A stretch of 64,000 nt of DNA from Dimorphilus gyrociliatus. Taxonomy: Eukaryota; Annelida; Polychaeta; Dinophilidae. The notes under the pieces are model-generated. The model ran no database searches, was not told the DNA's origin, and was given only the letters and a program-made list of their open reading frames with translations. Positions 11,479-23,700 of this stretch are shown piece by piece. Both the position numbers and the translations under genes were made by a program. The stretch is taken from contig CAJFCJ010000019.1 in assembly GCA_904063045.1 (NCBI GenBank), positions 62,001-126,000 of the forward strand, read 5' to 3'. How positions within the stretch are numbered: the stretch's first letter is position 1; every line of letters begins with the position of its first letter.

Positions 11479-13290
11479 CGACGTTCTTAAGTAGGCGAAG
11501 GGGGTGGATCACTTTTACAAGTTCTTACCTTCTTGTTTTTACAATGGATGTCTTTAAAAAGTTTCGTAATGACACTCGATTCCATTCTATTCAAAAACTA
11601 ACTCGATCAATTTTCTTTTTCACCTTTTTTTTTATTATCTTGAATACTGTATATCATTTGAATTCAAATTTTTTTTATTTCCCTATGCACTATCTACCCG
11701 TTGAATCAAAAGTAGGGCGGGCTTGTAACCTCTTTGTAAAAAACCTCCTCCCCTCTTTTACTTGGACGGTTAATGTCAAAGAAAGGGAAAGACGGGAGAA
11801 GAAGGAGTCAATTATAAATAGTATTCATTATTCTACCCGTATAAGGGGGGAATCCTTCTGTTTTCTTATCACCACTCCAGGAGAGGAGGGCGTCTAAATC
11901 TTGAATGCTTTGATTCAACCTTTTAAGAGTTATCATCTTAAATTCATCAAAGTCTGGAAAGAATCATTTAGATGAGGGAAAAGATAGAGAATCTCTCAAG
12001 AAAAAAGAATCAAAGGGTGAAAAAAGACATTCGAGAATAATTAGCGTTTGTTTGTGACTACTTGGCCATCTAGTGGAGATTGTTGTCAAAACACTTATCA
12101 TTCCTCAGGCGAGAACTTTTTTTATACAGTGTGTACTAGCGAGATGAAGACGCTGATAAGACGTCGTAATTTATGAAGATGACGCCGAATTCCTCAAATA
12201 GTTAACATTTTCTCGAACTTGTGTAATTCAGATTTAGGAATTTTATAACGAATTAACATGTAACTGTTATATTTTCATTTTTACAGCTTTTCTGCAGGCA
12301 ATTGATCGATTTGTGTATATTTTCGAATATGTTAATTTAGATATTCTATATAACAATAATAAATAAATATTAAAAAAGAAAATTATTTTTTCTTTAAGAG
12401 AAAATAGGGTGAAAAAAATTTCCAGAATTTCAAATCTCATATGTAAACAGGGAGACCTTGGTGGAGATTTGTCTAGACGCAGCCATATATATCCTCTAAG
12501 TAATATTTACCAGTCGATTATCATGTCCATGTAGTGTATGTATATCTCATAAATATACACTATTGCGTAATAGACATAAGTGGTACGAATTTAACTGAAT
12601 ACAACTTGAAGGGATTAAATACGTAAAGTTTGGACATTTTCAATAATGTTACGTTCATCTATTTTCCATTCTTTTGTCTTCTTTGTTATCTTTCTTCTTG
12701 GATACAATTGAGAAAGAGCGTTCTATGAATAATTCAAGAGCGTGTGCCAAAAATGTTGCCTTTTTTATCTACTTTTATACTGATCCAAATCAGTTTGATG
12801 CATCGTTTTGTGTTTATCAAATAGAATTGTAACAATAAAATGACGGTCTGTGAATAGCCTAATCAAGAATGGCAACGTTCAATTTATCGATCATTACGAC
12901 GGTTTAAAAATAGGTAACTCTTTATGTATCACGTGTCATCCTTCGTTTGTACACAAACGTGAAAAAAACTCCCATAAAGGGTTTCTTTTTTGAGTATCCG
13001 GTTGGTACTTGTACAACAAACATAAGGGTAACTTTTGACTCATAAATACAAAGAATTTCTCTATTGGCAATCAAGTACGTGAGTGTATCGTGTGAGCCAC
13101 TTACAACTATTTTTAAGAGAAAGGAATTTTTCAAATTATAGGCCAAATTAAAATATTTCCTTTTTCTTTTTTTTTCCAATTCTTTACCAGTTTTAAAATA
13201 TTTGAAATTAAAGTAATTTAATAATTCAATTTTATAGTTTTTTTTTCTTTTTCTCTAATTGAGAATTTTTGTGTTTTTTGTCTAAATCAG
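11479..13290. other. AT-rich intergenic stretch upstream of the NDUFS7 3' end
   Basis: No supported gene. Frames at 11544-11897 and 12922-13179 are low-complexity and AT-driven. Nothing else stands out. Confidence 0.5.
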
Positions 13291-14251
13291 TTATTTTCTA
13301 TACCACATTTGCACAGTTTTCATTCTCTTAATTTTTCTTTGCAGTTGTAAAACAGCGTAAAGAAGGGCTTCTGCCGTTGGAGGACAACCTAAAGAATGTC
13401 ATTTTAATCTTTATGTAAATCTCTAGGAAAATAAGAAGTAAAATACCTGGCACATAGACATCGACTGGTATGACGCGATCGCAGCCTCTCAATACCGAAT
13501 AAGAATAATGGTAGTAGCCTCCTCCGTTTGCGCAGCTGCCCATAGAAATGACCCATCTTGGTTCAGGCATCTGATCGTATATCTTTGTGGAATAATAGAT
13601 CAATTATTTAATGTAATAAGATCGTGCATGAAACGCTTACTCTTCTTAAAGCTGGGGCCATTTTATTTGTTACCGTTCCAGCTACAAGTATACAATCTGC
13701 TTGCCTGGGACTTGCACGGAATACTACTCCAAATCTGTCCATGTCATATCTTGGGGCTGCAAAGTGCATCATTTCGACGGCGCAACAAGCAAGACCAAAA
13801 GTCAATGGCCATAAAGAGCTTTTACGAGCCCAGTTCACTAAGTCATCAACTCTAGCCAAAGCATATTCGGCTGTACTACTTGTTTTTTGAAAGGGAGAAT
13901 ATGGTTTTCTTGTTTGGGGAAGATTACTTTCCTGTACTTGGGGTTGAGACGATTGAGAACTTGCCCACCGTCCGTTTCTATATTATATAATAAACGTTAC
14001 ATACATCTTATATTGCTTACTTAAATAATATACACCAACGTTTGACAAATCAGAGAAGAACCTTTCCAGTTATATCGTAGACATATAGCCGAAATAGACC
14101 TATTCTGCGCAACTGCTGCAAAAATCGAATATTTTAGCTACAAAATAAAATTTCAACTTATAGTGATATGTATTTATAAACACAGCGACTGTTGAAATTT
14201 AGTTATATAAGATTAAGTTGAAAGAAATTGACCTATCAAGGTGGACGCCAT
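13291..14251 (-). CDS. NDUFS7: NADH:ubiquinone oxidoreductase core subunit S7 (PSST), mitochondrial complex I
   Basis: Core complex I subunit that carries iron-sulfur cluster N2 and passes electrons to ubiquinone at the matrix arm/membrane junction. Minus-strand exons: 14251-14233, 14115-14100, 13977-13641, 13582-13447 and 13388-13291. They total 606 bases, giving 201 aa (human about 213). The two short 5' exons give MASTLIAVAQNR, a mitochondrial-presequence-like start; the second is only 16 bases and is the least certain part. Family landmarks are intact: LDDLVNWAR-type motif (VDDLVNWAR), [12 protein letters not shown] with the tandem-Cys N2 ligands, [49 protein letters not shown], and the C-terminal [19 protein letters not shown]. 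All cluster ligand Cys positions expected for the family are present. The start is supported by an AAAATGG context overlapping a YY1-like CGCCATTTTT element. Confidence 0.95.
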
Positions 14252-14433
14252 TTTTAAGCGAAACACTACAGTTTATAAAAAAAACTGGTATCTCAGAACC
14301 AGTTTATATGTAAGGTAAAAATATTTATTATTTTATAAAATAAAAGAGTAAAGAGTAGATTTTTCAAAACATATACAGAATTGAGTACATGGCTAAAAAA
14401 AATTGTACATCTAACAAACTAACAAACTACAAT

Positions 14434-15530
14434 TTATAACGAGGATATTCCATATGTCAATTTCAATAGATGATTACCTTCGCCATGATCATGAACGTTT
14501 TTAAATTCGGGTAAAGGTTCCTCTGGGAAAAAATTTACACGACTGTGTGAGAGATTACTCACTTTAATATCCAAATCCCTGAGATCATTTTTGAGTTCGT
14601 TGAAATTGTCTTTCAATTTGGGAAAAAGTGTAGAAATTACATCAGCTACTTTTTGCATCTCCTTTTTTTTTCCCTTAAATTCTTGAGCCTTTGATTGGCA
14701 AAAGAATCCTGGTGTCCGAAGACTTGTACTAAAGCATCTCATGTAGGCTTTGTTAGCGTAGATCCTTTCGGATAGCGCATGTAGATTTAAATGTAGTGAG
14801 TTTTCTTCCACCACGAAAAATTCAGAAAGAATTTCAGCGAACTCAGTAGGTGAAGAAAATTCTGAACTCTTGTTTTGTCTTAACTCATTTCCCGTAACAT
14901 CGGACGCCAATTTCTGATGATTCTTAGATGGTTCGTTGTCACTGGACGAAAATCCCTTTCCATCAGGACTGTCATAGGTTGGTTTTGACCGAGAATCATG
15001 GCAACTATAGTGATCGTTCGGTGAACTGCAAAAAGAAATAGCATGGTATGAGAAATTGTGAAATTATGCGATATTGATTTGATACGAATGAAGGCAAAAG
15101 AAATATTATACAAATAATATATTTATATATTAATACTAACTCCAATCCTCGTGAAAAGGTATCGCCATTCGATGGGATGGCTGCTTGATTTACTGAAGCT
15201 TCTTTTTTCGTGATCATATTTTTTAATGACCTTGAGCTTTTAATCATGTGAATGGCGAAAGATACGAACAGGAAGTCACCTTTGGCATGAATTTTGAATT
15301 CACGAGTGAGTTTCAGGATCAATTCTAAACAAACGTGTTATCGATTGTTACAAATTGTTTTTGAGAATAAGTTATGTTTTTACCCTAACACAATCTTGGG
15401 TTCTTCCTTCCCTATGTAACATGTTTTACCATTAGTTTTAGCATATCCAGTACAGCTGACTTTACCCCTACAAACTAATTTTCAACTCAAATTTGAACCT
15501 TAAGAAAACTCCAAAATGAACGTTTACCAT
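14434..15530 (-). CDS. Unrecognised 281-aa protein, four exons
   Basis: Minus-strand exons 15530-15499, 15467-15430, 15324-15141 and 15025-14434 join in phase to 846 bases (281 aa); the total divides by three, which supports the model. The N-terminus starts MVNVHFGVFLRGKVSCTGYAK. A compact hydrophobic-basic block follows (LTREFKIHAKGDFLFVSFAI, then HMIKSSRSLKN). The middle is Ser/Asp/Asn-rich and looks disordered. The C-terminal half is helical: ILSEFFVVEENSLHLNLHAL, then ERIYANKAYMRCF, then a Lys/Glu-rich coiled-coil-like segment (KGKKKEMQKVADVISTLF). I do not recognise the family. The coiled-coil C-terminal half would fit a subunit of a chromosome- or organelle-associated complex, but that is a guess. 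It lies 180 bases upstream of NDUFS7 on the same strand. Confidence 0.7.
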
Positions 15531-16012
15531 TGATCACTCAATAATTAATAGAAAGTATTATTTTAAATTACAAGTAACGTATATGAACAGTTTATATAGC
15601 ATAACGAGTATAGCTGTAGATAGCTACGTAATAACTGCAAAGTACAGTAGCCATCAATGTAGTATTAATAATAACGTATTGATAGAGAATACTATTTTAG
15701 CATTCAATTCTCCTCGAGTTATTTTAGATAAAGAATACAATGCTTGCTAAAGAAGAAAGATAGATGATATTTCTGTGATAAGAAACAGAATAATTGCTAA
15801 TTTTTATATTTATAGGATTCTATACTTAATAATTTGATATTTAAAGATTCCAATTTAAATAGATTGTCAACATAATTCTATGCACACAATGTCAATTATA
15901 TAATTTCCAAACGAATGGTGAAAAACTTAAACAGTTAATTTCCGATTATATTGCAGATATTATCAATTTACTTATTGAAGAAGATAGCTTGGATAGGTTT
16001 ATTTTCAAAAGT
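15531..16012. other. Short AT-rich intergenic spacer with MMADHC polyadenylation signal
   Basis: Separates the unknown 281-aa gene from MMADHC. A minus-strand AATAAA (plus-strand TTTATT at 15998-16003) lies just past the MMADHC stop and probably directs its polyadenylation. Nothing else is seen. Confidence 0.6.
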
Positions 16013-17405
16013 TCATGAACAGTTAAAAGCAGCTATTGCAGGATGATCCATCGGAGCATCAGTTGCTATCAGTCCAACAAATGCCTTAGTACCCCATATT
16101 GCGTGTTTGATAACTTTACAACATCCCAAATCATCGATTTCGAAACCCAAATCTCTGTAGATTTCGTTCGTTTCAAAGAGAGTATTGTTTGTGTGAGTTT
16201 TACTAAGAAACTGTAAATATTTAAAATTACTTGAGTGTTAATTATAGCTGCAATACTTTGTATATAATTCTTACAGGTTTGCCGGAAGCAGGGTCAATAA
16301 AGTCAGCCCAATATCCTGAACTTTCAAGAGCTCGACAGATATCTTGGGCTCCTTCGATAAACTAAAGATAACAAAATGTAATTAAATATATATACAAGTT
16401 TTTAATGGTAATGATAATAAATCTCACAGATTCAAGTAGCTGCTCTCTCTCCTCTTCAACACTATTATTCCATGTAGTCATATCATTATCAGTTTTTTGA
16501 GACATAGTTATAACTGTAATATCTTCTGGCAACTGTAAGGAAGAGATAATACATTAGCAGAGTGCTTGAATATATATCAAGTAAAATGACTTTTCTGTCA
16601 GGGAAAAGAGGTTGTAATTCTTTCATTATTCGAGAATTGCTTGTGTTTGCAACACATTCAACAGGGCGTAAATTTTTTGACTCCATCTAGAGAAAATGTT
16701 ACAATCTTGTTAGGAATATTTTACTACGGTTCAAAGTCTGGATATTACTAACTTCTGCTTGTAAATTAGCAATAACCGAATCGTGCTTATCAAATTGAGT
16801 GGGGAATAGTCCATTCACTTCTTCCTCAGTCAAAATATTATTTAGCTGTTAAAGTGTTAAATAATTTTAAATTAATTGTTCGAAGTGTATAAATAAATAT
16901 TCGTTTATGTACACTTACACTTATGGAGGAGGGTATTTTCACATTCGGCCCAACAAAGCCAGGAAATGGAAATTTGTGATCACTAGGAGACTGCAAAATA
17001 CCTAGTTGAACATCTGGCCAATCTGCAGCTGCTGTTATTTTATAAATTTGATATTAAATTGAGAGTAAAAAATATTTCAGAAAAGTCGGAGCCAAATGAG
17101 CTGGAGGCAACTCACCCTCTGACGAAAGTGACTGAAGGGGGAAGTCTGGCCACGAGCCGACATACCTTCCGACTGGGAACTCACCGTAGCGATCAATAAC
17201 AACGGGTTGTTTAGTGGGTATATAAACGGGCGTACCCTCCTGATTGGTATTACAAAATCGGCGAAAGTGAGATGTCAAGGCAGACCAATTACGACCGTAG
17301 CACTTAGCTGACTTGAAGATCTAGTTTGAAGAAATCGAATTTCGAATCATTTTCTACAAAGAAATATATAAATAAAAAAATTTTGTTACTCACACGACTT
17401 GCCAT
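16013..17405 (-). CDS. MMADHC: Cobalamin trafficking protein CblD (methylmalonic aciduria and homocystinuria type D)
   Basis: MMADHC partitions vitamin B12 between cytosolic methionine synthase and mitochondrial methylmalonyl-CoA mutase. Eight minus-strand exons are recognisable: from ATG 17405 (MASR, splicing to [21 protein letters not shown]), 17320-17116, 17031-16919, 16845-16753, 16686-16591, 16532-16428, 16361-16275 and 16210-16013. The basic, Ser-rich N-terminus looks like a mitochondrial presequence. Family signatures follow in order: [53 protein letters not shown]; the [10 protein letters not shown] block; [20 protein letters not shown]; and the hallmark [15 protein letters not shown] near the C-terminus, matching human [16 protein letters not shown]. 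Introns are about 55-110 bases. It is head-to-head with STRAP across 364 bases. Confidence 0.93.
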
Positions 17406-17652
17406 AATTATTTATAATAGTCCAATGTATCACTTATGAAGAAAATGGTAATCCGTTACAGGTGACTATTACAGATACCACTATCATTCGCTTAATTAAA
17501 CAGCCGTTGTTGGCAAGAAAAATACTTACGTAGTAGTATTTTTATTTTGTTTTTTGAAGTAGAAGAGGGCCAACGTCCTTAAGAAATACTAAGCTGACCT
17601 TCCAAGGTCTTATAGAAAAATAAGAACTAAACGGTTAACGAATTAATCGGTT

Positions 17653-17681
17653 ACCGGAAGTTTCTGTATCACGCATGCGCA
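17653..17681. promoter_or_regulatory. Bidirectional promoter: ETS/GABP site and NRF1-like site
   Basis: ACCGGAAGT (17653-17661) is a perfect ETS/GABP (NRF-2) consensus. CGCATGCGCA (17672-17681) is a close NRF1 palindrome. Both sit in the 364-base gap between MMADHC (minus) and STRAP (plus). GABP and NRF1 are the classic activators of nuclear genes for mitochondria in animals, which fits MMADHC. Confidence 0.65.
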
Positions 17682-17769
17682 AACGTTAGCAGCGTGTATT
17701 TGTCCGTTTTGAAATATCTTGAAAAGACTGCGGACATTTGTGCTTAGAAGGACTTGGAGTCAAATTGTC

Positions 17770-18806
17770 ATGCCGCAAGTGAACTTCCGCCAGGTCCCTT
17801 TGACCTGTAGTGGGCACACAAGGCCCGTTGTCGATATGGACTTCAGCGACATAACAGAACATGGCTATTTCATCATTAGCGCATGTAAAGATGGAAAACC
17901 TATGTTAAGGTAAAATTCAATTTTTTTTTTTTTGCAAATTTGAATAACGTAATATATTTCAGACAAGGAGAAACTGGTGACTGGATAGGCACTTTTGAAG
18001 GACATAAAGGTGCTGTTTGGAGCGTTTCATTAAACAGCGAAGCGACAAAAGCTGCCAGCGGGGCAGCTGATTTCGAAGCTAAAATTTGGGATGCAATAAG
18101 CGGCGATAAGCTCATGTCTTTTTCGCATAAACATATTGTGAAAGCTGTAGACTTTTCGAATGACAGTCAAAAATTGTTGACCGGAAGCAATGAAAAGCTG
18201 CTACGTATTTTCGACTTGAATAATACTGACTCTGAACCTTTTTTGTTCAGTGGTCATACGGACTTGATTAGAAATTCTGTTTTCTGTCCAGACGAAAATT
18301 TTATAATCAGCTCGTCAGACGACAAGACGATCCGCTTATGGGACAGGAGAACTGGACACGTGTGCAAAGAAGTTGAGCTCCCAGACATACCGATGAGTAT
18401 TGAAATTTCAGTAGACGGTACTTTACTTACAGTAGGCCATGGTCGTAAGATATCTTTCTACTCAATGGATTCTTTGAATCTTGATAAGGAATTTACTGCT
18501 GAAGCTGAAATCATCAGTGCTTCTTTACATCCGTCGAAATCATGTGCTGTGTGTGGAGGTCAAAATTTCACTCTTTACAAGTACGATTTTGAGACGGGTG
18601 TTATGTCTGAGTCATATAAAGGTCACTTTGGTCCAGTTCATTGTATTAAGTTTAGTCCTGATGGTGAGCTGTATGCTAGTGGAAGTGAAGACGGGACTCT
18701 TCGTCTATGGCAAACAACACCTGGCAAGACTTACGGACTTTGGAAAGCAGAAGGTGAAGAGATAGAGGAGAGTGAGATTACCCCCGTGGAAAATGGAGAT
18801 CAATAA
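17770..18806 (+). CDS. STRAP: STRAP / UNRIP WD40-repeat protein
   Basis: Seven-bladed WD40 scaffold that is part of the SMN-Gemin complex (with Gemin6/7) and UNR-associated translation control, and binds TGF-beta receptors in vertebrates. Exons 17770-17909 and 17963-18806 make 984 bases (327 aa; human 350). The first-exon ATG gives MPQVNFRQVPLTCSGHTRPV, matching human MAMRQTPLTCSGHTRPVVDL; an upstream in-frame ATG at 17719 is less family-like. Diagnostic segments include GYFIISACKDGKPMLR, GDWIGTFEGHKGAVWS, HKHIVKAVDFS, ISSSDDKTIRLWDRRTG, ESYKGHFGPVHCIKFSPDGE and SGSEDGTLRLWQTTPGKTYG. The acidic tail is shorter than in vertebrates. The only intron is 53 bases. A canonical AATAAA follows at 18882-18887. 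Confidence 0.96.
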
Positions 18807-18881
18807 GTTACAGTGAAATCGAACTCAATTGTTCAATTTTGTTAAATTAATGTTAATTAATGAGATGTAATGTAACTGTTG

Positions 18882-18887
18882 AATAAA
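18882..18887 (+). terminator. Polyadenylation signal of STRAP
   Basis: AATAAA 76 bases after the STRAP stop codon. Confidence 0.7.
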
Positions 18888-19234
18888 GATTTATGTTTTT
18901 TTGTACTTAATGGCTTAATGTTTCGTTCAATTTATCCAAATTGTATACAAAATTGGATCAAAACTCATCTTGAAGGATAGTTTTTTTGCTTAAAGAGAAT
19001 TGAATACAATTTTTTTATATTTAAACTATTACTAGAATTTGCTATCAACTAAAATTAATTACTTCCAATTTGAAGTAAACATATTAACAAAGGGTAAATC
19101 ACGTAACAAAAAAAAGTAGTATTGTAAACTGTAAGGACTCACGAAATTAAAGCTAACATTAAGTCAAAACGCGTGCCTAGACATAAAAAATATCCTATGT
19201 GGAAAATGTCTGTTCTTTCAAATAACTATTTTCA

Positions 19235-20284
19235 TTAATTGCTCCATATTTTCAATCTTTGGGTTTCTCGTTGTATCTCTCCAACTCCTTCGTTTATGTC
19301 GGCAAGAACATCACCAGTCATTGCGGCAGCCTCCTTAAATTTTTATAATCAATATTTCAAAACAAAAAGAAACAGTGTAACAAACTTGATTTTTATTATA
19401 TCGTCGAGCTTCTCCAGAAAGTGGATCCCTGAAAACGTAAGCCGATCCTGGTCGGGAAAAATACGTTTGTTGATTTGATGGCACTGCTTCCTCTTCTTGA
19501 CTGGAAAGCTGTGGAGTAGTTAACAGAGAATTAAATTGCAAAAAAATAACGGAATGTATTTTTGGAAACGTAGAGAAAAATTCTCAATTTAAAATAATAC
19601 GATATCAACAACTGACCTTAGTAATTATATTCATTCTTAAAAGTTCGGATTTGTGTGTTCTTTTACAATTTCTCGCTAAAATCATTAAATTAAGTATAAG
19701 CATAGTATTAAACGGTAATAAAATAATAGTACCAGCAAAAAATGGCCATATTGAATCAAGTGCTGATGCAAAATCAACAGCCGTTCTGTTTGTAGAAATT
19801 TTATAGTACTATCTATATCGCAATTTTAGCTGTTACCTTCCCTGATGATCTCTAATATCTACTCTAGGATTGTATTCCATTAATTTCATAATAACTTTTC
19901 CATGATCTTGAAAAGCGGCGCAATGCAGAGGAGTCCAGTTTGTTCCCGCATTTGTTCCATTGATGTCAGCACTAATTCAATTTTTTATTATCTATGTCAA
20001 TCTTTTTCGATTCGTAAAATAATGCACTTACTTTGACTGTAAAAGCAAACTAACAATATCGGAATAACCCCAAAAAGCTGCTAGGCCTAGTGGAGTCATT
20101 CCATCAGGAGATCGTTTGTTTACATCATGATTATTGGCAATCAGCTGTTGAATAGCCTATAAAAGAATAATTAAAATAATTTTTAAGCTTTTATATTTGT
20201 CATTTTTGAAAATCAACTACAGACGGTATAGTTTCCTTGAGCAACGGCTGCGGCAATAGTTTTCGGCGTTGGGGGGGCGGCCAT
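19235..20284 (-). CDS. Small ankyrin-repeat protein with a C-terminal membrane segment
   Basis: Six minus-strand exons (20284-20225, 20156-20032, 19971-19837, 19785-19617, 19508-19386, 19333-19235) total 711 bases, 236 aa. The start MAAPPTPKTIAAAVAQGNYT leads into three ankyrin-type repeats: AIQQLIANNHDVNKRSPDGM, then TPLGLAAFWGYSDIVSLLL; ADINGTNAGTNWTPLHCAAF; and a third ending near VDFASAL. A strongly hydrophobic stretch follows (SIWPFFAGTIILLPFNTMLI plus NLMIL), likely one membrane span or a hairpin. A basic ARNCKR border and a soluble tail (FSRPGSAYVFRDPLSGEARR, ending RLKIWSN) come last. The repeats would be cytosolic and the protein membrane-anchored. I cannot name the orthologue. It is head-to-head with the zinc-finger gene at 20732. 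Confidence 0.8.
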
Positions 20285-20704
20285 TTTTAAACAACAATTC
20301 TACAGTTTCGTACTTTTTAGTTGGTAGGCTATTTGAACTGTTCATAAAACAGCCTGCTATATCTAATATTTTTCATTTAGAAATTTTAATTTTTACTTAT
20401 GGAATATTTTCAAAGTAGTGTACGAGTATCATTATACAATGTTTATAAAGTTTAAATCATTTTCTACGTTCCCGCCAACGCGACCACTTTAATTTTAGGG
20501 AAACATTCATCAAACAAAATAATTTTTGAAATCGAATATATTAATATTATAATGATTGTTTATGGTCGTATGTAGAAAATTTTAAACATGTACTTTATCG
20601 ATCACGATAATATTAGCGAAAAATAGATATTTTTCCCAGACTAAATTATGCAATATTTTCTCATGAAACCGTAGACTGGTTACCAGTAAAAGCTTGGCGC
20701 ATCA

Positions 20705-20715
20705 CCGCCATATTG
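20705..20715 (+). promoter_or_regulatory. YY1-like element CCGCCATATTG
   Basis: Located 17 bases upstream of the zinc-finger gene ATG. The identical 11-mer occurs at 32410-32420 upstream of PPP2R5E. CCGCCATNTT is the YY1 consensus (family knowledge), which in animals often marks TATA-less starts at +1. Confidence 0.55.
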
Positions 20716-20731
20716 AAAAAATTAGTAGAAA

Positions 20732-23700
20732 ATGTCTCTTTCAAATTCAGACGTTGAAGATACAGAAACACATGGATTGAGCAGTAAGTGTTTTACATTA
20801 ACTTATTTTATCATCTTTTCGAAAAAATCGTCGACATAACCGTTGGATTCAGGCATAGACAGAGTAGTCCCGGTCGCACTCATCTTTGTCCTCTTTATAT
20901 ACTGAGGCGCATGGATATTTTCTGGTGCTATTTTATTTTTTTTTTTTTTTTGAGTTCGAAACAGAAAGTAGGAAGTATATAACTAATTATCACATTTGAT
21001 TAACTTCTTGTATTGGCCAACGGGTTTCTCCAAAGCTTTCGCTTTGACCTAAAAATTTAACAATAATCAGAATGCTATTAGAATTAACACTCGCTTTTCT
21101 TTAAACAGCTATTATCTTGCATCAACCTGCTGAAAATGTAGCGATTTTACCTGATAACTCAACAACGGATTCGAATTTGCAAAATAGTGGCATTGTAATA
21201 TTGCCGTTACCTGACGGATTGACTTCTGAGTCTGCCCAACTATGGTCCACCGAATCGCTATCTGAAAGTCCTATTCCCCAAAATTCTGTTATACCGCAAC
21301 AACTATATGAAAAAAATAACGTTTATTCATATAATAATAAATTATACGCCGTGATCGATGGCGAATTTCAACCGATTGAATTACAAAGCTCGGATATATG
21401 CAGTGCGCTTGATGAGAATGCCACTATAACAATTCAAAATATAGAAGATGATGAAACTTTGAAAAGAAAGCGACCGGAGGAGATAATAGAACCTCCTATT
21501 GGTAAAGGACCATACAAATGTTTAGTATGTGAGAAAATATTCGATAAATATCCACTTCTGATCCGCCACAAGAAAACTCATGCGAACGAGAAGCCTCATT
21601 GTTGCGATCACTGTAATGCATCATTTAATCATGAAGAGAATTTGAAAATTCATATGTCAATTCACACAAAAAGTGATAGACCAACATGTTCTCAGTGTGG
21701 GAAATCATTTAAGCGTCTAGCATCACTAAAGGCTCATATACACTATCACCTTCAAGATGAAACACTAATGTGCACTGAATGTGGGGATGAATTTAGCTCT
21801 TTATACAATCTAGATAAACACATGAATGAGCATACGCTAGTGCAAGTTCAACGTGAAAAAAGGACTTTAACTTGTAAATATCCCCAATGCAAAGAAACTT
21901 TCGACAGAGCATCAAGCTTACGTGAGCATCAGAAACAACATCAAATAATTACTGCCTCAATGGCAAGGAAACAAATTCATAAAAAGGTTATTGATAGAAC
22001 CCACTTTTCACATGCGTGTGTTCATTGCGAGAAAAGATTTCAGAAGCCTTCTCAACTGGAAAGACATACGAGAATTCATACAGGAGAAAGGCCTTACAAG
22101 TGTAAGATGTGCAGTAAGGCTTTTAATCAAAGTGGCGCTTTAAAATTACATATGCCAAAACATACTAAAGAAAGACCTCACAAGTGTGATTTATGTTTAA
22201 TGACCTTCAGTCAAAGAGGAAATTTACGTGCACATATAGCGCGATTACACTCCATTAATCCTGGTGAAGAAAATAAACGATTCAAATGCGACTATTGTCC
22301 GTGCATGTTTAGAAAATTGGGTTCTATGAATTCGCATGTAAGCAGATTTCATCCTAAAGCTGAAGCAGGACTAAATATCGAATCTTATAAATATCCTCCA
22401 ACATCAGAAGCTAATCCAAACGATTCAACAAGCCAAAATCTCGATGTACAAGGAAGTGATCCAGGAGGAGGTTCCGGGGATATTTTAAGTAGAGCCATGG
22501 AAAATAGCGGTGTTGAGGAAGAAAGAATTATGTCCCAGAATGTTCATGAGGAATTACCTGAATTAACAGACAGTGTATCTGGTGGAACACGGCAATATCA
22601 ATTGAAAATTTGCGTTCGATCTGGTGTAAAGTGGCATCAGTGTGACTACTGTTCAAAAGAATTTCGGAAGCCTTCCGACCTTATTCGACACATTAGGGTG
22701 CATACTCACGAAAGACCATATGCATGCAATCAGTGTAACAAGAGATTTGCTATCAAATCCACACTTACAAATCATAAAAAGACTCATTTGGGTATTAAAG
22801 AATATTCTTGTGCTGTTTGCTCAAAACACTTCGCATCGCTAGCTAGTCTAAAGGTTCATCAGAGGCTTCACACTGGATCTAAACCTTTTGTATGCACGCA
22901 ATGTGATAAAAGATTTCGTACAGCTGGCCATAAGAATGCTCATATCCAAACTCACTCGAGAAAAAATTCATCCTCAGCCGGAGTATTTCGAAGAAAAGTT
23001 AATGCTATTAGTGGCCAATCAAACAATTTTATTGAATCTCTGCCTGAAGTACAATTATCCCAACCGCTCAGAAAGTTACCAAATGGAACATTGTTAGAAC
23101 AAGCTCCAAGAAAAGCAAAATTCTTGGGAGATCAAATTGATCCTGATAGACCCCACAAATGTGACTATTGCTTGCGTGGATTTAAGAAGTCATCACATTT
23201 GAAGCAACATATTAGACGCCACACTGGGGAACGTCCATATAATTGCATTAAATGTCTTCGCAGTTTCTCCAGCGCTAGCGTATTAAAACAACACATCAGA
23301 ACACATACCGGTCAAAAATCTTATAAATGCGAAGATTGCGAAAGCAATTTTTCAACCAAAGGCTCTCTAATGAGACACAAGACGACTCATAGTGAAGAGA
23401 GGCCATACGTTTGTCCTTATTGTCATAAGGTTGGTTTAGGTTCAAAAAGTATTGAATTTACTTAAAAACTTATTTTTTATGTACATTTTTTTAGACTTTC
23501 AAAACAACGATGAATTGTAAGAAGCATATAAATACGCATAAGTACGAATTAAAGATGCAAGTTTTCGAAGACAATCGCGATTTAGGACTCATTGCCAACG
23601 ACCAGTCAAATGTTGCTGTTGAGCAGGACCCTTCCGGTTGTTTGCGAGAAACCACCACTGTTGTTTCAGAAGCAAGTAATCAAGTTTTTACTCAATCAGT

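Noticed and set aside
14053-14099. Longer NDUFS7 second exon ending at the GTTCTT donor
   Set aside because: It leaves the wrong phase for the conserved third exon; the GTCTAT donor after 14100 keeps frame.
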